DNA from: Zygnema cylindricum
Taxonomy: Eukaryota > Streptophyta > Zygnematophyceae > Zygnematales > Zygnemataceae
NCBI GenBank assembly: GCA_037447655.1
Contig: JBBHKE010002489.1
Coordinates: 15,717 to 53,507, forward strand
Direction: 5' to 3'
DNA length: 37,791 bases
Positions within the stretch are counted from its first letter, which is position 1. Each line of letters opens with the position of its first letter. This document shows positions 26,238 to 34,400 of the stretch, piece by piece. The translations under genes were made by a program, and so were the position numbers. Below the pieces are notes generated by a model. It saw nothing but the letters and a program-made list of their open reading frames with translations. It searched no databases and was not told the DNA's origin.

Positions 26238-27584
26238 GGGTGAAGTTCCATCAAGCGAAAAGTGGCGTTTTTACAGAAATCCGCGACTCTCGGTACCAAA
26301 TCATACTGCCTATTTTGTTTTTATGCGAGAAACAACATTACAAAGAATCTTGTCGATACTCTCTGAAGGTCTCGAAGGTAATACTGGCCGTCGGATGTTC
26401 ATCTGGCGAGTTCGCTTCAATTTTCTTTGTTACTCTCAACCCACCTTCAGGAGGTGGGTTGACAGATACATAAAAAAAAACCGTGACACGCTGGAATATT
26501 AAGCTACATGTCACTATGCACAACCAACGAAAAATCACAAGATTCGCACATGACACGCGCTTTCAAAAATACAATTGAAAATTAAAATGTAATTTCGTAA
26601 CATTCCTTCGTCACGCTATTTTCAATAACTTTTGTTCGTCACACTATTTCTCTCGAAGGACTTTCGTTGTGTCCGAAAACAGAAACCCTAAAACATGAGC
26701 TGGCGTCTGCAAAAAGTATAAAAGTTTTGTCGTATGATGATTTCGTACGCAGGTACATGGTATGCAAGTGAAGATTTGAAGCTAAGTTTGTCGGTGCTTA
26801 AAATCTGAAAGATATTTAATATCGGATAGTAGCTTGCATGGCGCCAGTCAATTTCGAACGCGTGTATTACAGTCTCTACGTGATGGAACTTCGACTCACG
26901 GTAAGGTTCCATTAGGGAAAAATTGACGTTGTTTACTGAAAGCCGTACTGTTTCGTACAGTGCCGTACCAAAAAAAAAAGTAAAAAAAACAAGGCTACTG
27001 AATGAGGGATTTTATTCTCCATGTTTATGGGCGTTAATGTGGACCGTCGGATGCATAATTAGATATGACATCGTCCGACACTTTCAGTTCGCAACAAGTG
27101 ACCCCGAGTAGGTCAATTCTCAGCACCTGAACGAATTGCATCCTGCCTCATGGATATGCGAGGCCACCGGAAGACGCAAGAAAATATTTGACGGATGATA
27201 TTGTTTCACACGTCTGTTGCCATCCACTAACCATTTTGACATTTTCGTACGCTTTTACAAATCTTAAGTTTCGTCCGCCCGTACTGATTTTATTCAATAT
27301 GTCGTAGGAGTCACTTTTTACCTTCGCTGGTACAAATATGTGGTCACAATTCGCTGTTAGAGATTCTTTAAAGATTTTTAGAATCGTAATCATCTATTAC
27401 GTGAACAAATCAGTTTTTGCCACGCAAATAAAACGTCGGTTACTGACCCGACATAATGGAACGATGGCTTCATTAAACGATTTTTTTACGTTTACTGAGA
27501 CCGCCTAATGGAACAACGATCTCAATCGACCCGGTTTGTAGAGTTGGCCGTACGATTACAGAAATGTACGATGGAACTTCACCC
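26238..27584. mobile_element. TIR element F, PIF/Harbinger-like, internally dimeric (1.35 kb)
   Basis: Ends are GGGTGAAGTTCCATC and GATGGAACTTCACCC, flanked by TTA at 26235-26237 and 27585-27587. A second, diverged start lies internally at about 26903 (GGTAAGGTTCCATTAGGG, then ACTGAAAGCCG parallel to ACAGAAATCCG at the left end), just after a diverged right end (GTGATGGAACTTC) at 26880. Both halves share a GGCCGTCGGATG/GGACCGTCGGATG block. So two copies, about 660 and 680 bp, lie head to tail under one outer pair of ends. No transposase frame. Confidence 0.78.
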
Positions 27585-27828
27585 TTATTAATTTAAATTT
27601 AGGTTATTGTGACGTGGACGCTTGCCAACGGCTTACCTAATCAGCGATAGGAAAAAAACAATTAGACTTATAAACACATAGACAATCAACTTTATTTTAT
27701 GTTCAAGGCTCGGAAAAGCGAAAAGAACAAAACAATGAGCATCGAATTAGTGTTATAAACGAAAAGTACTGTACTGTAGCGATTTGCGTTAACTGTACTT
27801 TGCCGTACAATCTGTGATATATAGCACT

Positions 27829-27977
27829 ACACCACTAATTGCTACTAGAGTATATAACGTCAATTCGGTGCCCTTTTACAAAAAAAAAAGAAAACATGAA
27901 ATACAATCCAGCATTCTATTTTTTCTATTATTATAATTAGGTTTTTTTTCAATTAGCGTTAATAGTGGAAGTACACA
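27829..27977. mobile_element. MITE, family G, degenerate
   Basis: Left end ACACCACTAATTGCTACTAG and right end TTAGCGTTAATAGTGG..GTAC are weak inverted repeats. The interior GTCAATTCGGTGCCC parallels AATTCGGCGCCC of the copy at 3057-3262. Flanked by GTACTGTACTG-type sequence as in the other copies. Confidence 0.5.
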
Positions 27978-28277
27978 GTGATGGAAATAGTGTGGCGTAC
28001 GGACAGGGTATCTCCGTACGAAATGGTACTTTTTGAATTACAAAAGCATAAAAATACGCTTAACATTATTGCGCACACATGTGAATGTGCACTGGAAGAA
28101 AGAGAAGCAAACTCGTCGACAAAAATCACGTTCTCATATGTTCAACCGTCGACAGTGTGAACAGCGTGACGGCGTACCAATTGTCATATTTTGTATGGGT
28201 ACACATATTAATGTAGACATCGAAAGGGCGGTATTTATTATTCATGACAACCCAAAATACAGTTAGGTATTAATTAG

Positions 28278-28679
28278 TAGTGTTGGGTATCGGGTAAATT
28301 CATATCGCGATAATTTCGATATTCGATATATCGAATATCGATCGAGCAGATTCCTCGATATATCGTACCGGGACCAACATAAATTATCGTGATATATATC
28401 GCAAAAACTGGGTGTCCGTGCAGTCCTAGTACGGAAAATCATACGGAAAATCGTACGGATACCCCCCCCCCCCCCCTGCGGCGTGCGCCCAGGGGGGGGG
28501 GGGAAAAAAAAATTGGGATTTTTTTTTTTTTTTAATGCCTCGATATATCTGCGATACGATATATTGGTGATATATCGACGATATATCGCGATAATTTGGT
28601 TTGCGATATATCGATTATCGGGTACCTGAAATTCGATATATATCGAATATTGGCAAAAGGTCCTCGATACCCAACTCTA
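28278..28679. mobile_element. hAT-like MITE (402 bp) with perfect 8-bp target duplication
   Basis: Inverted ends TAGTGTTGGGTATCG and CGATACCCAACTCTA, flanked on both sides by TTAATTAG (28270-28277, 28680-28687). Eight-base duplications are the hAT hallmark, and the TTGGGTATCG terminus is common among hAT MITEs. The interior is packed with ATATCGATAT-type palindromes (CGATATATCG) and contains the C15/G12 hairpin. No coding capacity. Confidence 0.92.
28462..28503. other. C15 ... G12 inverted homopolymers
   Basis: Fifteen cytosines, a 15-base spacer (TGCGGCGTGCGCCCA) that can itself pair in part (GGCG/CGCC-like), and twelve guanines, followed at once by an A-run and later a T-run. It can fold as a very stable hairpin or, on either strand, as a G-quadruplex. 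Located at the centre of the hAT-like MITE. Confidence 0.85.
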
Positions 28680-28687
28680 TTAATTAG

Positions 28688-30235
28688 TATATATATATAT
28701 ATATTTAAAAAAAAAAATCCCGATTAGTGTTAATAACACTAATTTTGATTTTACGCTATTTATTCCTTTACTCCATAGTTCAAAAGTAGGTGAAAGTAGG
28801 CCTATACAATATGCCTATTGTATGCAAAACATACAATATGACCTTAAGACCCATATTGTATTGGCCGCAAAATGAAATAAAATAGGAACAGGGTTGAGTT
28901 GCACATCGATCGATAGAGAATTAAACGACATGTCTAAATTTTGAAAAAAAAATCGACAAAAAAAAAGATTTATGTGAGTTTTGAGGGACTTTTTATTTAA
29001 ACCGTCAGATTTGGACGATCGGACGGTCGCTGATGAAAGTAGGCGATTTAAAAGATCACATGAAAAGCCCATAACACAACTTACGAAAGGACAATCTGTC
29101 ATATTAGCGTCTGCAATTTTGAGGGCCTAGAGCCTCAAATTGACCAATAAGGGAGTATGGGACGAAAAAAAAAAAATACCACACTGCCAAAAAAATTACC
29201 AAAACCTACGGACCAACCCTGATGGTGGCTGCAAAACAACTTTATGAAAAAGCTATGAACTGTCCGTACTCTCGCTCGTCGCTCTCTCACCGCTCTCCAC
29301 CGCGCTCATTTTAACTCCATCGCAATTATTTGAAATCTTTGAAAAAAAATGTCAGTTGCAAAAATGCTTACACTAATATAGGTCCGTACAAAATCTGACA
29401 AATCGTACAGAAATCGAACGTTCACACGGTCGAAACGCGGATGTCAGACGAAGATGTGTGAACGGGATTTTTTACGACATGGTTTTTTTCCCCTTTTTAG
29501 AACGCACATTCTCATGCGTCCGCGGTTACTAAAACTAATTTATTGTACTTTTTAACTTAAAAGGTACATTTATGTATGGTCTGACACTGACCGTACACCA
29601 CTCTATTTAAGAGACAACGTACTTTCATTTTTTACTGTACTTGGGAAAATAGCCCTAATTAGAGTAATGAAAAATATAGAATAAACTACACTATTGCGAA
29701 TTTAAAAAAAACCGGAAAGGAATTAGCCGACACTACGCTAATAGCGATTGGCGGTGTAGTGAACTTGAGAACCGCATATAGGCGGTGCAGTGAACTAGGG
29801 AACCGCATATAGTGTTTCCTTACATTTTATGCAATGTCGGGATGTTGCCTTAACTGTATTCCTTTTTGGCAGTTTTTAGTTTGTGGCCGGTTTGCTGGAT
29901 CTGTAATCTACTTTTTTTTTTTTTTTTTCCCTGTGGTTCATTCACGGTAGAAATTTTGTTTGGTTGCCCGTCCGCGTTTTTAGTTTTTCCCGGTTTTTTT
30001 CCCACGGAATGTCATCCTACGCCGTGTTTCAGTTCGCTAAAAAATTTCGTCCGGCGGCGTGCGCTGTACTTTGATCTTACGTCAGATTCGGACGTTCGTA
30101 CAGGAGTGTGCACGACGCACACACATACAGTTCCTACGTTGCGCGAGTTTTGTGCAAAGTTTTGTGCGCCTACCAAAGGCCTACCATAAAAAAACCTACT
30201 TTTGAACTATGCTTTACTCTAATAGCGATTGACGG
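28688..30235. other. Intergenic, no gene; family G MITE end near 29.7 kb
   Basis: Mostly AT-rich DNA. A family G right end (GCTAATAGCGATTGGCGGTG) sits at 29738-29757; a possible diverged left end (TACACCACTCTATTTAAG) is near 29593. The stretch 29866-30189 has a 107-aa plus-strand frame without recognisable domains. No RNA gene seen. Confidence 0.4.
29750..29811. repeat. 31-bp tandem duplication that includes a MITE terminus
   Basis: Two directly adjacent 31-base units, each opening GGCGGTG(T/C)AGTGAACT and closing AACCGCATATA, with three mismatches. The first unit overlaps the terminal GGCGGTGTAG of the family G element, so element end and flanking host DNA were duplicated together. Confidence 0.85.
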
Positions 30236-30251
30236 TGTACTGTACAGTACA
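30236..30251. other. 16-bp perfect palindrome built from GTAC
   Basis: TGTACTGTACAGTACA is its own reverse complement. It abuts a family G MITE end (AATAGCGATTGACGGTG) immediately to its left. Similar GTAC-dense patches adjoin other copies near 2410, 3265 and 27770. Confidence 0.8.
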
Positions 30252-30300
30252 AGTAGAGTACACGGTGCATCGCCGTTGTTGTTGGGCGTTAATGCTCTTT

Positions 30301-30500
30301 TCGCCACTTAAAACATTTTTTTCTGTGTACAATTGTCGGATTGCAGATCTGACGGTTGCGAATGAGAGTCAAAATTTCCACCTTTCCGATTCCCCAATCG
30401 TTGTCGTATTCCTAATCGACCGCTGCGATTGAGATGAAAGATTTCCACCTTTCCGATTATCCAATCAGAAATAAACAAGTGTGCGAGAATTCAACGTGTC
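30301..30500. mobile_element. MITE-like element, family M, diverged
   Basis: Left part CGCCACTTAAAACAT..GTGTACAATTGTC followed by GGATTGCAGATCTGACGGTT matches the left arm and interior of the element at 2221-2386. The right end (ACAAGTGTGCGAGAATTC) is degraded. The interior has an ATTTCCACCTTTCCGATT block in two direct copies. Confidence 0.65.
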
Positions 30501-31402
30501 AACACTATTAGCAATACACGGTGTACTATCTTTATTGTACTTATCGTACTTAGCTGTACTATTTAGTGCTGTTTTTCCTTTTAACGGAAAGACCTCAATG
30601 TTCTAAGTCAAAACAAACGTGTACGGAAACATGTACGAAGCTGTGAAACCTTAAATAACGCGTGTACGATAACAGGAGTACGGAAATGACCCAAAAAATA
30701 CAGTGCGCACGGAAACCTGACACCAAAATTTACACGTTTCATATTTTATTGGAATCGTTTGAAACTCAAGCCCTCTCTAGGACTTCCTCTTTTCTCCATC
30801 AAAAGAAACGCAAATTAAACGCAAATTAGGTTTTTTTTTTTTTTAAACACGATATATAGTGTGTAGTAATGAGTTAAAATTCAAAATGTTTTAAAATAAT
30901 GTTAAAAAATTATCATATTTTCGAAACGTAAAGATTTCATACAAAAGTTGTAATTTCTTTCTTAGGAACCCTAAAAATGAGAAGAGTTTTTCCAAATTTT
31001 GATGATTTTTTTTTTTTGTGAATGCTAGAAAATTTGATTTTTATTTTTTTTAATGTTTTTAAAAGAGTTTGTTGGAGTATATTTTTGACTTTGAATTATC
31101 AACTTACGTCAAAAGTTTTAAAATTTCCAAAGGAAACTATTGGAGGAATCGTTCAAAATTGATTACGAAGAAAAAAAAAAAATAAAAATAAAATAAAATC
31201 ACTCGGAAAGATAAAAGTTGTAAAAAGTAAAGCAAAAAAGTGAAAAAATAAGGAAAAAACCATCAAAATATATGAAATATAATTCTGAGAACTTGAACCA
31301 ATTTCCCTTTTTTTTTTTTTTTAATTCTCTTTTCTTTTTAGTTTCTCGTTTTTTGTTTTTTCTGTTTTAAATAAGCTATTGATTCGAGTTTGAAAAGTTG
31401 TC
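30501..31402 (+). promoter_or_regulatory. Putative 5' flank of the FYVE gene
   Basis: AT-rich sequence with many A and T homopolymers leading to the ATG at 31403. An in-frame TGA lies 9 bases upstream of that ATG, so the frame cannot start earlier in this exon. No clear TATA element; promoter role is by position only. It also contains a family G-like end (ACTATTAGCAATACACGGTG) near 30507. Confidence 0.4.
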
Positions 31403-34400
31403 ATGAAGAGTTCCAGCCGTACTTCTTTGTCGTCTTTTTCTCGGAGTGATAGAAAAGACGAAAAAGATTCAAATTGTCAAAATTGCAATGTCAAATTTAA
31501 TCTTTTCCACCGAAAGGCAAGTAAAAACTAATTTGTGATTCTAAAACTCTCTCTCCCTCTCCCTCTCCCCCCTCTCTCTCTCCCTCTTCCCCCTCTCTCT
31601 CTCTCCCTCTCCCCTCTCCCCTCTCCCCTCTCCCCCTCTCCCCGCTCCCCTCTCCCGCTCCCCTCCCCCCTCCCCCCTCCCCCCCTCCCCCCTCCCCCCC
31701 TCCCCCCTCCCCCCTCCCCCCTCCCCCTCCCCTCCCCCTCCCCCCCCCCCTCTCCCTCCCCCCCCCCCTCCCCTCCCCTTCCCCCTCTCCCTCCCCTCCC
31801 CCCATCCCTCTCCCCCCCTCCCTCTCCCCCTCCCCCTCCCCCCTCCCTCTCCCCCCCCCCCCCCCCCCCCCCCCTCCTCCCCCCCCCCCCTCCCCCCCTC
31901 CCCTCTCCCCCCCCCCTCCCCCCTTCCCCCCTCCCCTCTCCCCCCCCCCCTCCCCCTCCCCTCCCCCTCCCCTCTCCCCCCCCCCCCCCCTCCCCCTCCC
32001 CCTCCCCTTCCCCTCCCCCCTCCTCCCCCTCCCCCTCCCCTTCCCTCCCCCTCTCCCCCCCCCCCCTGCTTGTTTGTGTTTATAGATATATGTTTTACCA
32101 TTAATAGCCAATGGCATTTTATGTTCTTTTATTTTATTTTAATTTAATTCTCATCTATTTTTTTGTTTTTTTTGTTTTTTTATCACATTATTTTGTTGTC
32201 ACATGATTTAGGATTTTATGCAACTAAATTTTAAATATGTAGAATTAACTTTTCATTTTTATTTATTTTTTCCCGTTTTTCTTGAAAAATAATTGTCGTT
32301 TTTGTTACATTTTCCATTTCTATTAATTACGACTGATTTTAAAGCTAACTTTTGATTATTTTTTACGCATTTAATCCTTTTTAGAGTCATTTCTTTGTTA
32401 GTTTTGACTATTTATTCGATGGAAAAAAAGTAAGAAACTAACAAATTGGAAACATGTATCAATGGAGAAAAGTAATTAAATTTGGGAAAAATTAACAAAA
32501 ATTGAAAAATTTGGCAAAAATTACCATTACTAAACGGTGATGTTAACACTTTACAGCCTTGAATTAGAGTTATGATATGACAGTGTATTAACTTAAAAAC
32601 TAACTTAAAAATAAACTTCAAAAGTAACTTAGTTTCTAACTTCAAACTAACTTAATAACTAGTTGAGAAACTTATTGAAAAACTAACTTAAAAATTAAGT
32701 TAAAAACTAATAAAAAACTGATTGAATAATTAAGTTAAAAACTAATTTAAAAGCTGATTTAAAAACCAACTTAAAAACTGATTTAAACATCTCACTTAAA
32801 TACTAACTTAATAGTTTATTTGTTGTTATTCACTTCATCGGGAATCGCTTTTAGTATCAATAATACTAATTTGATGCGTTTTTTTTCTTTCATATAGCTT
32901 GAATGCAGAAAATATGGGAATTTTTCTCTACAGTTCCTGTTTGCAAAAATTAACATTTTTTTTTTTTTTGTTAATAGAACACGAATGCAGAACATGTGGA
33001 AATCTTTTCTGCATTTCCTGTATAAAAAATTAACATTTTTTGTGTTTTTTTTTTTTGTAATAGAACACGAATGCAGAACATGTGGAATTTTTTTCTGCAG
33101 TTCCTGCATGCAAAGATTAACATTTTTTTTTTCTCTTCTTTGTTTACTTTTTTTAAATACCGCACAAATACAGAAAATGTGGGATTTTTTTCTGCAGTTC
33201 CTGCATGCAAGATTAACATTTTTTTTTTTTTTTTTTTTCCTACAGCACGAATGCAGAAAATGTGGCAATTTTTTCTGCAGTTCCTGTATGCAAAATTTGG
33301 TTTTATTACCGAGTAGTGGAATTCCGGTTCGAGTTTGTGACGAATGTCGCAATGCTCACGAAATCTCTCAACAGGAAAAACAAAAGGCGAGACAGAATCG
33401 AATCGCAGGTAACCTTTTTTTTTTTTTTTTTTCGTCCCTCTTTTTCTGTTAAGACTTTGTTTTGCTCGAGAGAATCAGTTAGCTGTAACTTTTTTTTTTT
33501 TTGGCCTTTAAAACGTTGTTTTGCTTGAGAGAAACGGTTAGCACAAAGAATTTTGTTTCCTCTTTTCTTCTTTTGTTTGTATTTTGTTGTTTTCTTTTTG
33601 TTTTTTTTGTTTTTTTGTTTGTTTTTTTTTTATTTATTTCCCTTTAAGACTTTGTTACTGTTTACTTCAGCATTTTCAACATTTTCTTTTTCCGTTTCGG
33701 GCAGGTCATGAAAAACATATGTTTTCTTTCATTTTTATTCATATTAATTCATTCCTTTTCAATCTTCATTTTTGAAAATGTCTCTCTTCCTCTTTTTCGT
33801 CTTCTTCTCCCTCTCCTCCTCCTTCCTTTTTAATTCGGGCAGATCATGAAAAACTTTTCAACAAAATCTGTTTTCTTTCGGGCAGGTCATGAAATTAAAA
33901 AAAAAAAAAAAAAATGATGACGAACTTTTTACAAAAACTCTTCTTATCTCTCCTTCTCTTTTCTTTCCTTTAGGGCAGGTCATGAAAAATTTTTAAACAA
34001 AATCGTCCTCTTCTCCTTTCCTTCCTTTTATAAAAAAGCTTTTTAACAATATTGTTTTCTTTTTTATCAGGCAGGTCATGATTTTTTTTAACAAAAACGA
34101 CCTCCCTTTTCCTTCCTTAAACAAAAAACCTTTTTGCGAAAACCTTTATAACAATTGTTTGTTTATATTGTGTTTATGTTGTGTTTATATTGTTTTTTTT
34201 TTTTTTCGGCAGGTCATGAAAAACATTTTAACAAAAACGACGACGAACTATTGGCCGAATTTTTGGGCCACGATCTCGCGGCAAAAATTTCGACCTCTAA
34301 AAACTTGCCAGCTGGCAAAGAGAGAAAGATGGCAAGAGAGAGAGAGGAATCGGATCTTTTGGAGGATTTATTGGACAAAAGGTGGGTGGGAGAGGAGGGA

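Noticed and set aside
29866-30189. 107-aa plus-strand frame with Phe-run and Cys residues
   Set aside because: The Phe-run comes from a T homopolymer; no signal-peptide logic, domain or intron context supports a gene.
31497-32117. Gly-Gly-Glu-rich and Pro-rich frames of 186-206 aa on both strands
   Set aside because: They are translations of the pure C/T tract inside FYVE intron 1; multiple frames are open on both strands because the tract lacks stop codons.
32985-33452. 155-aa frame with two CxxC finger halves read as an independent gene
   Set aside because: It is decoy copy 3, intron T-runs and real FYVE exon 2 read through in one frame; treated instead as a possible alternative isoform of the FYVE gene.
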